This document shows positions 15,101-24,933 of a DNA stretch of 64,000 bases, in pieces. Source of the DNA: Mixophyes australis (taxonomy: Eukaryota; Chordata; Amphibia; Anura; Limnodynastidae); the NCBI GenBank assembly GCA_036250195.1, contig JAVHZZ010000005.1:124837398-124901397 (forward strand), given 5' to 3'. A program made the position numbers and the translations under genes. How positions within the stretch are numbered: the stretch's first letter is position 1; each line of letters starts with the position of its first letter. A model generated the notes under the pieces. The model worked only from the letters and a program-made list of their open reading frames with translations, was not told the origin of the DNA and did not search any database.

Positions 15101-17350
15101 CCAATAAATGTACCTGGACTGCGTAGAGGAGTGGGTCACCACAATATATATTAAAAACCCTGAACTTTTATGATTCGCACCAATAAATGTATCTGGACTG
15201 CGTAGAGGAGTGGGTCACCACAATATATATAATAAGAAAACCATCAACTTGTATGATTCGCACCAATAAATGTACCTGGACTGCGTAGAGGAGTGGGTCA
15301 CCACAATATATATTAAAAACCCTGAACTTTTATGATTCGCACCAATAAATGTACCTGGACTGCGTAGAGGAGTGGGTCACCACAATATATATTAAAAACC
15401 CTGAACTTGTATGATTCGCACCAATAAATGTACCTGGACTGCGTAGAGGAGTGGGTCACCACAATATATATAATAAGAAAACCATCAACTTGTATGATTC
15501 GCACCAATAAATGTACCTGGACTGCGTAGAGGAGTGGGTCACCACAATATATATAATAAGAAAACCATCAACTTGTATGATTCGCACCAATAAATGTACC
15601 TGGACTGCGTAGAGGAGTGGGTCACCACAATATATATTAAAAACCCTGAACTTTTATGATTCGCACCAATAAATGTACCTGGACTGCGTAGAGGAGTGGG
15701 TCACCACAATATATATAATAAGAAAACCATCAACTTGTATGATTCGCACCAATAAATGTACCTGGACTGCGTAGAGGAGTGGGTCACCACAATATATATT
15801 AAAAACCCTGAACTTTTATGATTCGCACCAATAAATGTATCTGGACTGCGTAGAGGAGTGGGTCACCACAATATATATAATAAGAAAACCATCAACTTGT
15901 ATGATTCGCACAAATAAATGTACCTGGACTGCGTAGAGGAGTGGGTCACCACAATATATATAATAAGAAAACCATCAACTTGTATGTTTCGCACCAATAA
16001 ATGTACCTGGACTGCGTAGAGGAGTGGGTCACCACAATATATATAATAAGAAAACCATCAACTTGTATGATTCGCACCAATAAATGTACCTGGACTGCGT
16101 AGAGGAGTTTGGTCACCACAATATATATAATAAGAAAACCATCAACTTGTATGATTCGCACCAATAAATGTACCTGGACTGCGTAGAGGAGTGGGTCACC
16201 ACAATATATATTAAAAACCCTGAACTTTTATGATTCGCAGCAATAAATGTATCTGGACTGCGTAGAGGAGTGGGTCACCACAATATATATAATAAGAAAA
16301 CCATCAACTTGTATGATTCGCACCAATAAATGTACCTGGACTGCGTAGAGGAGTGGGTCACCACAATATATATAATAAGAAAACCATCAACTTGTATGAT
16401 TCGCACCAATAAATGTACCTGGACTGCGTAGAGGAGTGGGTCACCACAATATATATTAAAAACCCTGAACTTTTATGATTCGCAGCAATAAATGTATCTG
16501 GACTGCGTAGAGGAGTGGGTCACCACAATATATATAATAAGAAAACCATCAACTTGTATGATTCGCACCAATAAATGTACCTGGACTGCGTAGAGGAGTG
16601 GGTCACCACAATATATATAATAAGAAAACCATCAACTTGTATGATTCGCACCAATAAATGTACCTGGACTGTGTAGAGGAGTGGGTCACCACAATATATA
16701 TTAAAAACCCTGAACTTTTATGATTCGCAGCAATAAATGTATCTGGACTGCGTAGAGGAGTGGGTCACCACAATATATATTAAAAACCCTGAACTTGTAT
16801 GATTCGCACCAATAAATGTACCTGGACTGCGTAGAGGAGTGGGTCACCACAATATATATAATAAGAAAACCATCAACTTGTATGATTCGCACCAATAAAT
16901 GTACCTGGACTGCGTAGAGGAGTGGGTCACCACAATATATATTAAAAACCCTGAACTTTTATGATTCGCACCAATAAATGTATCTGGACTGCGTAAAGGA
17001 GTGGGTCACCACAATATATATAATAAGAAAACCATCAACTTGTATGATTCGCACCAATAAATGTACCTGGACTGCGTAGAGGAGTGGGTCACCACAATAT
17101 ATATAATAAGAAAACCATCAACTTGTATGATTCGCACCAATAAATGTACCTGGACTGCGTAGAGGAGTGGGTCACCACAATATATATTAAAAACCCTGAA
17201 CTTTTATGATTCGCAGCAATAAATGTATCTGGACTGCGTAGAGGAGTGGGTCACCACAATATTTATAATAAGAAAACCATCAACTTGTATGATTCGCACC
17301 AATAAATGTACCTGGACTGCGTAGAGGAGTGGGTCACCACAATATATATT
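169..17350. repeat. Satellite array 1: 79/83-bp monomers with higher-order repeats
   Basis: About 210 head-to-tail monomers of two types alternate. Both share the core 'cctggactgcgtagaggagt' and the 'tgattcgcaccaataaatgta' region. The 83-bp type has 'ataataagaaaaccatcaac' between them and the 79-bp type has 'attaaaaaccctgaac'. A six-monomer unit of 486 bp (three of each type) recurs, for example 1,038 to 1,524 and 5,341 to 5,827. Larger blocks recur at offsets of 893, 2,762 and 3,169 bp. The first monomer (169-250) is degenerate, as expected at an array edge. The reverse strand is open over 162-bp dimers and so yields many 64-83 aa ORFs, which I regard as artefacts of the repeat. The array sits between hAT left and right parts, so it looks like an expanded internal tandem repeat of that transposon. 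Confidence 0.95.
501..700. other. Assembly gap (200 N)
   Basis: Exactly 200 N bases lie inside the satellite. A round number suggests a placeholder for a gap of unknown size, so the true array length is uncertain. Confidence 0.98.
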
Positions 17351-17356
17351 AAAAAC

Positions 17357-17668
17357 TAGGGATGTGCACCGGCGACTTTTGAGGTCTCGTGTTTTGTGTT
17401 TTTGATCCGGATTTTCGTTATTTTTGAGGTTCGGATTTGTCTCGCAAAACACTTGACGAAAGGTCTCGGTTCGGATTTAAGGTATTGGATTCGGATTTTT
17501 TTTGAAAAAAACATAAAAAGTTTAAAAATCAAGTTTTTGTGCTTATTTTCACTCCTAGGCTATTATTAACCTCAATAACATTCAATAACAAGCATTTCCA
17601 CTAATTTCTAGTGTATTCTGAACACCTCACAATATAGTTATTAGTCCAAAACGTTGCAACAAGGTATC
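17357..17668. mobile_element. hAT left terminus, copy 2, inside the satellite
   Basis: The satellite is interrupted by 'tagggatgtgcaccgg', a hAT-like terminus comparable to the reverse complement of the right end at 24,889 ('tagagatgagcgcgctcgg'). It is followed by several TCGGATTT-type motifs (17,405-17,490), which also cluster beside the right end. From 17,497 it repeats window positions 1-168. The 8 bases before it are 'ttaaaaac', part of a 79-bp monomer, so it inserted into satellite. No matching 8-bp duplication follows the right end at 24,889 ('gtttaaat'). Confidence 0.65.
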
Positions 17669-19890
17669 TTTCTGGACTGCGTAGAGGAGTGGGTCACCAC
17701 AATATATATTAAAAACCCTGAACTTTTATGATTCGCACCAATAATTGTACCTGGACTGCGTAGAGGAGTGGGTCACCACAATATCTTAAAAACCCTGAAC
17801 TTTTATGATTCGCACCAATAATTGTACCTGGACTGCGTAGAGGAGTGGGTCACCACAATATATTAAAAACCCTGAACTTTTATGATTCGCACCAATAATT
17901 GTACCTGGACTGCGTAGAGGAGTGGGTCACCACAATATATTAAAAACCCTGAACTTTTATGATTCGCACCAATAAATGTACCTGGACTGCGTAGAGGAGT
18001 GGGTCACCACAATATATATAATAAGAAAACCATCAACTTGTATGATTCGCACAAATAAATGTACCTGGACTGCGTAGAGGAGTGGGTCACCACAATATAT
18101 ATAATAAGAAAACCATCAACTTGTATGATTCGCACCAATAAATGTACCTGGACTGCGTAGAGGAGTGGGTCACCACAATATATATAATAAGAAAACCATC
18201 AACTTGTATGATTCGCACCAATAAATGTACCTGGACTGCGTAGAGGAGTGGGTCACCACAATATATATTAAAAACCCTGAACTTTTATGATTCGCACCAA
18301 TAAATGTACCTGGACTGCGTAGAGGAGTTTGGTCACCACAATATATATAATAAGAAAACCATCAACTTGTATGATTCGCACCAATAAATGTACCTGGACT
18401 GCGTAGAGGAGTGGGTCACCACAATATATATTAAAAACCCTGAACTTTTATGATTCGCAGCAATAAATGTATCTGGACTGCGTAGAGGAGTGGGTCACCA
18501 CAATATATATAATAAGAAAACCATCAACTTGTATGATTCGCACCAATAAATGTACCTGGACTGCGTAGAGGAGTGGGTCACCACAATATATATAATAAGA
18601 AAACCATCAACTTGTATGATTCGCACCAATAAATGTACCTGGACTGCGTAGAGGAGTGGGTCACCACAATATATATTAAAAACCCTGAACTTTTATGATT
18701 CGCAGCAATAAATGTATCTGGACTGCGTAGAGGAGTGGGTCACCACAATATATATAATAAGAAAACCATCAACTTGTATGATTCGCACCAATAAATGTAC
18801 CTGGACTGCGTAGAGGAGTGGGTCACCACAATATATATAATAAGAAAACCATCAACTTGTATGATTCGCACCAATAAATGTACCTGGACTGTGTAGAGGA
18901 GTGGGTCACCACAATATATATTAAAAACCCTGAACTTTTATGATTCGCAGCAATAAATGTATCTGGACTGCGTAGAGGAGTGGGTCACCACAATATATAT
19001 TAAAAACCCTGAACTTGTATGATTCGCACCAATAAATGTACCTGGACTGCGTAGAGGAGTGGGTCACCACAATATATATAATAAGAAAACCATCAACTTG
19101 TATGATTCGCACCAATAAATGTACCTGGACTGCGTAGAGGAGTGGGTCACCACAATATATATTAAAAACCCTGAACTTTTATGATTCGCACCAATAAATG
19201 TATCTGGACTGCGTAGAGGAGTGGGTCACCACAATATATATAATAAGAAAACCATCAACTTGTATGATTCGCAGCAATAAATGTACCTGGACTGCGTAGA
19301 GGAGTGGGTCACCACAATATATATAATAAGAAAACCATCAACTTGTATGATTCGCACCAATAAATGTACCTGGACTGCGTAGAGGAGTGGGTCACCACAA
19401 TATATATTAAAAACCCTGAACTTTTATGATTCGCAGCAATAAATGTATCTGGACTGCGTAGAGGAGTGGGTCACCACAATATATATAATAAGAAAACCAT
19501 CAACTTGTATGATTCGCACCAATAAATGTACCTGGACTGCGTAGAGGAGTGGGTCACCACAATATATATTAAAAACCCTGAACTTTTATGATTCGCACCA
19601 ATAAATGTATCTGGACTGCGTAGAGGAGTGGGTCACCACAATATATATAATAAGAAAACCATCAACTTGTATGATTCGCACCAATAAATGTACCTGGACT
19701 GCATAGAGGAGTGGGTCACCACAATATATATAATAAGAAAACCATCAACTTGTATGATTCGCACCAATAAATGTACCTGGACTGCGTAGAGGAGTGGGTC
19801 ACCACAATATATATTAAAAACCCTGAACTTTTATGATTCGCACCAATAAATGTATCTGGACTGCGTAGAGGAGTGGTCACCACAATATAT
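17669..19890. repeat. Satellite array 2 (same family as array 1)
   Basis: The monomers are the same as in array 1. The left edge (about 17,735-17,940) has unusual shortened variants with 'aataattgtacc' and 'caatatcttaaaaacc' or 'caatatattaaaaacc'. A block at about 18,301-19,200 repeats the block at 16,081-16,980 at a constant offset of 2,220 bp, including the private variant 'gaggagtttggtcacc' and the 'ctgtgtagagg' variant. The array ends at 'caatatatattattaataag'. Confidence 0.93.
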
Positions 19891-20296
19891 ATTATTAATA
19901 AGAAAAGACTCAAGCTTTCAAGTGTAGTGTTTATAAAATATAAACAACAATACAGTAGTTTTAGTCAGAGCACGTCAATAGTTTTTGTTTTAAATTATGA
20001 CAGGGCATTTTACTTTTGGTTTAATTTCTTGAATTTGTTTAAATTTGGTTTTACTTTTTGAACATGGCAAATGACTGTTGATTGGTCACATAATGCAAAA
20101 AAAAAAGTTCCAAGATGGAATTGTCCTTGGGCCCTCACACCCACCCTTATGTTGTTGAATTAGGACATGCACACTTTAACAAACCAATCATTTCAGCGAC
20201 AGGGCCTACCAAACAACTTTGGCTGAAATGATTGGTTTGTTTGGGCCCCCACACCAAAAAAGCTATTCATCTCTCCCTGTACAGACTAAACAGGCT
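19891..20296. other. hAT 3' flank between satellite and transposase stop
   Basis: This is AT-rich non-coding DNA downstream of the transposase stop codon on the minus strand. It contains a perfect 19-bp inverted repeat (separate entry) and a near direct repeat, 'tgggccctcacacc' and 'tgggcccccacacc' (about 20,130 and 20,243). I see no gene. Confidence 0.6.
20178..20241. repeat. Perfect 19-bp inverted repeat with 26-nt loop
   Basis: The arm 20,178-20,196 (AACAAACCAATCATTTCAG) is the exact reverse complement of 20,223-20,241. The loop is 26 nt. It lies about 55 bp beyond the transposase stop codon, so it would form a strong hairpin in the 3' UTR of the transposase transcript. Its role is unknown. 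Confidence 0.85.
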
Positions 20297-22585
20297 CTAC
20301 TGAGGCAAGATGTCGTCCTCATCCTCAACCTCTGATTCCTCTCCCCCTACAGTGTGTACTTCCTCCTCATTACACATTATCAATTCGTCCCCGCTGGACT
20401 CCACAACCACAGGTCCCTCTGTAGTATCTGGAGGGCAGTGCTGTACTTCATTGAGGAATTGATTATTCATTTTTATAAACATCATTTTTTCAACGTTATG
20501 AGGAAGCAACCTCCTTCGCCGCTCACTGACCAGGTTCCCCGCTGCACTAAAAACTCTTTCCGAGTACACACTGGAGGGGGGACAACTCAGGTAAAATAGA
20601 GCCAGTTTGTACAGGGGCTTCCAAACTGCCTTTTTTTCCTGCCAGTAACAATATGGACTGTCTGACATGTCTACTTGGATGGTGTCAGCAAAGTAATCAT
20701 CCACAATTTTTTCTATTGTGACAGCATCCAATGCAGCGAGAGTAGACATGTCTGCAATGGTTGGCAGGTCCTTCAGTCCGGACCAGATGTTATCAGCATC
20801 CCCGCCAGCGCCTCTTTTGGGAAAACTGAGCTTTTTCCTCGCAGCCATAGATGTGGAAGAAAATGAGGGTGGAGCTGTTGGCATGTCACGGTCCTCTTCA
20901 GAGGACAATCTCCTGACCAGCAGGTCTTTGCACTGCTGTAGACTTGTGTCCGCCGGAAACAGAGACACAACATACGCTTTAAACTGAGGATCGAGCACGG
21001 TGGCCAGAATGTATTCCTCTGACTTTAAAAGAGTGACCACCCTCGGATCCTGGCAAAGCGTACGAAGGGCTACATCCACAAGAGCTACATGCTTGGTGTA
21101 AATGCAATGGCTTACCAGCTCCTCCCTCACTTTCTCCAGCTGCTTCTGCAACAGCCTGATCAGGGGAATGACCTGACTCAAGCTGGCAGTGTCGGAACTG
21201 ACTTCTCGTGTGGCAAGTTCAAATGGCTGCAGAACCTTGCACAACACGGAAATCAGTCTCCACTGCGCTTGACTGAGGCGCATCCCCACTCCTTTGCCTA
21301 TGTCGTAGGTGGCTGTGTAGGCCTGAATGGCCTTTTGCTGCTCCTCCATCCTCTGCAGCATATAGAGGGTGGAGTTCCAGCGCGTCACAACCTCTTGTTT
21401 GAGGTGATGGCAGGGCAGGTTCATGTTTTTTTGATGTGCCTCTAGTCTGCGGTAGGCACTGGCTGAATGCCGAAAGTGTCCAGCAATTTTGCGCGCCACC
21501 CCAAGCATCTCCTGCACACCCCTGTCACTCTTGAGGTAATGCTGCACCACCAAATTAATGGTGTGGGCAAAACATGGGACGTGCTGGAAATTGCCCATAT
21601 TTAATGCCCGCACAATGTTACTGGCATTGTCTGACACCACAAATCCCCATGAGAGTCTAAGTGGGGTAAGCCACTGGGAGATAATTTCCCTCAGTTTCTC
21701 TAATATGTTGTCAGCGTTGTGCCTCTTATTAAAGCCTGTAATACACAATGTTGCCTGCCTTTGCACGAGCAGCCATTTTGTAGATGCTGCTACTGATGCA
21801 GCTGTTGCTGTTGCTGCGGAAGGGGATGCATCTACCCAGTGGGCTGTCACAGTCATATAGTCCTTCGTTTGCCCAGAACCACTTGTCCACATGTCCGTGG
21901 TTAAGTGGACAGTGGGTACAACCGCATTTTTTAGAGCACTGAGGACACTTGATCGTACTTCTCTGTACATTTTTGGTATCGCCTGCCTAGTGAAGTGGAA
22001 TCTCGACGGGATTTGGTACCGGGGACACAATACCTCCATCAACCCTCTAAATCCCACTCCACTGATGGCGGACACCGGGCGCACGTCTAACACCAACATT
22101 GCAGTTACAGCCGCAGTTATACGCTTTGCAATAGGGTGACTACTATCGTATTTTGTGGTCATGGCAAACGACTGTTGGACGGTCAATTGTTTTGTGAAAG
22201 ACTTAGCGGTCTTATGACTTCCCCTCTGGGAAGATGACCGACTAACAGCAGCAACAGCAGCAGTGGCAGTAGTAGGCGTACCGCTGCAGGATTCCTCGGA
22301 TGAATCCCGTATTGAGGAGGACTCAGTCTGGCTGCTGACTTGGGCTGTAGGACTGAATCTGATGGAGATTGTGGAGGAAGTTGACGAGGAGGGTGTTGCT
22401 GGTGTGTATCCAACTGGACCACGGGATTTAGGTGTCCTTGTACCGATGAGGGTCCTAGCCCCAGTTCCTGAACTAACCACTGAACTATGAAGGTTATTCA
22501 GGTGACGTATAAGGGAGGATGTTCCTAGGTGGGCAAGATCCTTACCCCTGCTTATTTGAGCTTTACATAAGCTACATATGGCCAT
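20297..22585 (-). CDS. hAT transposase, main open frame (762 aa)
   Basis: This is a hAT superfamily transposase of the Ac/ZBED type, which would cut and move the element by binding its ends. The frame opens inside a BED zinc finger: C4 and C7 with H28 and H33 supply the four zinc ligands. Family motifs follow in order: 'TTDMWTS' (first catalytic Asp), 'GFVVSDNASNIV' (second Asp), 'CFAHTINLVV', 'TRWNSTLYML', and the C-terminal hAT dimerisation block with 'PPSSVYSERVFSAAGNLV'. The C-terminus is acidic. I see no stop or frameshift in this 762-codon stretch. It begins at Met-22,585 only because a TAA lies seven codons upstream; the same frame continues beyond it (22,607-23,305). As it stands the BED finger is incomplete, so DNA binding is doubtful. 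A domesticated ZBED-type host gene is less likely, given the transposon ends and repeats around it. Confidence 0.85.
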   Translation of the reverse strand: MAICSLCKAQISRGKDLAHLGTSSLIRHLNNLHSSVVSSGTGARTLIGTRTPKSRGPVGYTPATPSSSTSSTISIRFSPTAQVSSQTESSSIRDSSEESCSGTPTTATAAVAAVSRSSSQRGSHKTAKSFTKQLTVQQSFAMTTKYDSSHPIAKRITAAVTAMLVLDVRPVSAISGVGFRGLMEVLCPRYQIPSRFHFTRQAIPKMYREVRSSVLSALKNAVVPTVHLTTDMWTSGSGQTKDYMTVTAHWVDASPSAATATAASVAASTKWLLVQRQATLCITGFNKRHNADNILEKLREIISQWLTPLRLSWGFVVSDNASNIVRALNMGNFQHVPCFAHTINLVVQHYLKSDRGVQEMLGVARKIAGHFRHSASAYRRLEAHQKNMNLPCHHLKQEVVTRWNSTLYMLQRMEEQQKAIQAYTATYDIGKGVGMRLSQAQWRLISVLCKVLQPFELATREVSSDTASLSQVIPLIRLLQKQLEKVREELVSHCIYTKHVALVDVALRTLCQDPRVVTLLKSEEYILATVLDPQFKAYVVSLFPADTSLQQCKDLLVRRLSSEEDRDMPTAPPSFSSTSMAARKKLSFPKRGAGGDADNIWSGLKDLPTIADMSTLAALDAVTIEKIVDDYFADTIQVDMSDSPYCYWQEKKAVWKPLYKLALFYLSCPPSSVYSERVFSAAGNLVSERRRRLLPHNVEKMMFIKMNNQFLNEVQHCPPDTTEGPVVVESSGDELIMCNEEEVHTVGGEESEVEDEDDILPQ

Positions 22586-22606
22586 ACATTGGTTGTCTGG
22601 ATTTGA

Positions 22607-23305
22607 TTAAAAATAACTCCAGACCGAAGAGGTGCATTTTTTGGTCTTCTGACCAGGCATGACGATGGGCTTTTTCATCCCATGGACATCAGCTGTTTCC
22701 CCCCCTGGTGCCTCATTTACAATAACCACATCACCATCCTCATCATCAAGTTCCTCCACAGCGCCAGCTACATCATCAATAGGCTCCTCCCGAGCCACCT
22801 CTTCCCGTACAGTGATGGGAAGGTCAGGCTTGACAACCACCAACACCCTTGGACTCGCCTTGAGGATTTGTGATAATTTCTCTTTAGAAGGCAGAGTTGT
22901 TTGCTGTTTTGTTGCTGACAGCATAACTCTCTTCAATTTTTTGTAGGGGGGGGGAGGAGGAGGAGGGATAAGATCCGTGGGTGCAGCTGAACCACTAGTC
23001 ATGAACACGGGCCAGGGCCTAAGCCGTTCCTTGCCACTCCGTGTCATAAATGGCATATTGGCAACTTTACGTTTCTCCTCAGATGATTTTAAGTTTCTCT
23101 TTTTGCTACTTTTTCTTAACTTGGGCTTTTTGGATTTTACATGCCCGGTACTACGAGATTGGGCATCGGGCTTGGAAGACGATGTTGATGGCATTTCATT
23201 GTCTATGTCATGACTAGTGGCAGCAGCTATTGCATTAGGAGGAAGTGGGTCTTGATCTTTCCCTACTTTATCCTCCAAATTTTTGGTCTCCATTAGATGT
23301 AGCAC
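22607..23305 (-). pseudogene. hAT transposase N-terminal part, cut off by an in-frame TAA
   Basis: The 232-codon frame starts at Met-23,305 and ends at TAA 22,607-22,609. It is in the same frame as the main transposase ORF, only seven codons away. Its last residues, 'SSVWSYF', are the typical start of a BED zinc finger whose cysteines and histidines lie in the downstream ORF. The two ORFs are therefore one ~1,000-codon gene carrying one nonsense codon. The rest is low-complexity, with a basic Lys/Ser-rich stretch, a Pro run (PPPPPPP) and an acidic Glu/Asp patch, as is common in long N-termini of ZBED-like transposases. The start is the first Met of the frame; true transcription could begin further upstream. 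Confidence 0.8.
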
Positions 23306-24700
23306 AAGATACTGCAGAATGTGTGAACTTGGTAATATTGCAGTACCAATGGACTTATACTGCTGGATTGGTTTTGCAAATTTGGTTATAATTACTTTTT
23401 TTAAAAAAAAATTTATTTTAATATTTTTTATAACTTTTTTTTGATTTTTTAAAAACTTGGGAATAATGGGGAAATAACTATGCCCTTAGAAGCACAGAGC
23501 ACAGGACACAGCACCACTGGACTGAACAGGACACAGCACAGGACCCAGCAGCACTACGGAACTCAGCAGGACAGAGCACAGGACACAGCACCACTGGACT
23601 GATACTGCAGAATGTGTGAACTTTGTAATATTGCAGTACCACTGGACTTTTACTGCTGAATGTGTAAACTTGGTAATATTGCAGTACCAATGGGCTTATA
23701 CTGCAGGATTGGTTGTGCAAATTTTGTGGTAATTAAAAAAAAAATTAATTAGTTTTTGGTATTTTTTTAAATAACTTTTTTTTATTTTTTTAAACACAGG
23801 GGAATATTGGGGAAATAACTATGCCCTTAGAAGCACAGAGCACAGGACACAGCACCACTGGACTGAACAGGACACAGCACAGGACCCAGCAGCACTACTG
23901 AACTCAGCAGGACAGAGCACAGGACACAGCACCACTGGACTGATCCTGCAGAATGTGTGAATTTTTTAATATTGCAGTACCACTGGACTTTTACTGCTAA
24001 ATGTGTGAATGTGGTAATATTGCAGTACCAATGGGCTTATACTGCTGGATTGGTTTTGCAAATTTGGTTATAATTATATATATTTTTTTAATTTTTTTTA
24101 TAACTTTTTTTAAATTTTTAAAAAAACTTGGGAATAATGGGGAAATAACTATGCCCTTAAAGGCACAGAGCACAGGACACAGCACCACTGGACTGAACAG
24201 GACACAGCACAGGACCCAGCAGCACTACGGAACTCAGCAGGACAGAGCACAGGACACAGCACCACTGGACTGATACTGCAGAATGTGTGAACTTTAAAAT
24301 ATTGCAGTACCACTGGACTTTTACTGCTGAATGTGTGAACTTGGTAATATTGCAGTACCAATGGGCTTATACTGCAGGATTGGTTGTGCAAATTTTGTGG
24401 TAATTAAAAAAAAATTTAATTGGTTTTTGGTATTTTTTTAAATAACTTTTTTTTATTTTTTTAAACACAGGGGAATATTGGGGAAATAACTATGCCCTTA
24501 GAAGCACAGAGCACAGGACACAGCACCACTGGACTGAACAGGACACAGCACAGGACCCAGCAGCACCACTGACCTCAGAAGGACAGAGCACAGGACACAG
24601 CACCACTGGACTGAGCACAGCACAGCACTGAACAGCACGAGATATAGCAGGACAGAGGACCACCTAACACACCCTCCCTCTACCCTGATCAATGCCCGAG
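23306..24700. repeat. Four ~335-bp tandem repeats upstream of the hAT transposase
   Basis: The marker 'tgccctta' occurs at 23,481, 23,822, 24,152 and 24,493, spaced 341, 330 and 341 bp, so two alternating subtypes form a 671-bp dimer. Each unit has T/A-rich runs, an 'aataactatgccctta' box, and a GACACAGCACC/ACTGGACTGA-rich segment that is itself internally repetitive. It lies between the transposase start and the right terminus, where promoter and transposase binding sites would be expected. The ~80-aa ORFs on its minus strand are repeats of each other and I do not call them genes. Confidence 0.85.
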
Positions 24701-24702
24701 TG

Positions 24703-24713
24703 AAGATGGCGGC
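24703..24713 (+). promoter_or_regulatory. YY1-type motif (AAGATGGCGGC)
   Basis: The 11-mer AAGATGGCGGC matches the known YY1 consensus. It lies about 180 bp from the hAT right end and 1.4 kb upstream of the transposase Met. YY1 sites commonly mark transcription starts of vertebrate mobile elements, so this may be part of the transposase promoter. Only the motif match is seen; use is inference. Confidence 0.5.
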
Positions 24714-24855
24714 GACTAGCAGGGAATTTATAGGATCCGAGTATCGCGAGATCCGACAACGGGATTATGAGTCAGAGCCTCAGTTTCAGATTTGAATTTG
24801 GCGCCAATACCCGGATCTGTCTTGGATCCGACTCGGATCGGCAACGTTCGGGTGG

Positions 24856-24889
24856 GCTCGGATTTAAATCCGAGCGCGCTCATCTCTAG
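24856..24889. repeat. hAT right terminus with 20-bp palindrome
   Basis: 'gctcggattt' followed by its exact reverse complement forms a perfect 20-bp palindrome (24,856-24,875). The element then ends 'gcgctcatctcta'. Read inward on the minus strand the terminus is 'tagagatgagcgcgctcgg', typical of hAT ends. The following octamer 'gtttaaat' would be one copy of the target duplication; its partner is not in the window. Confidence 0.65.
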
Positions 24890-24933
24890 TTTAAATGTGT
24901 AGAGAGAAATGTGTTTAAGCAAGCACATGTTTG

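Larger units (their letters stand above)
17357..24889 (-). mobile_element. hAT transposon (hAT-Ac/ZBED-like), minus strand, with internal satellite
   Basis: The unit comprises a left terminus, satellite array 2, a 3' flank, a transposase reading on the minus strand, a set of ~335-bp repeats and the right terminus ending 'gctcatctcta' at 24,889. A perfect 20-bp palindrome (24,856-24,875) and repeated CGGAT/GGATC motifs lie next to the right end, as expected for transposase binding regions. The left and right ends may come from two different insertions of the same family, because their flanking octamers differ. The original left end of the right-hand part would then be left of position 1. Confidence 0.65.

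Noticed and set aside
169..19890. CRISPR-like repeat array
   Set aside because: The monomers are contiguous with no unique spacers, units are 79-83 bp, and the context is eukaryotic transposon DNA.
169..19913. Many 64-83 aa minus-strand ORFs in the satellite, such as 1,038-1,253 and 11,251-11,445
   Set aside because: They are repeats of one another, created because the 162-bp dimer lacks stops in one reverse frame. They have no start context or conserved composition of a protein.
20354..22490. Plus-strand ORFs of 63-118 aa over the hAT transposase
   Set aside because: They are antisense shadows of a gene with clear hAT motifs on the minus strand.
20297..23305. Host ZBED-type gene
   Set aside because: An internal stop, flanking hAT terminus, subterminal repeats and a second copy of the left end point to a transposon copy rather than a domesticated gene.
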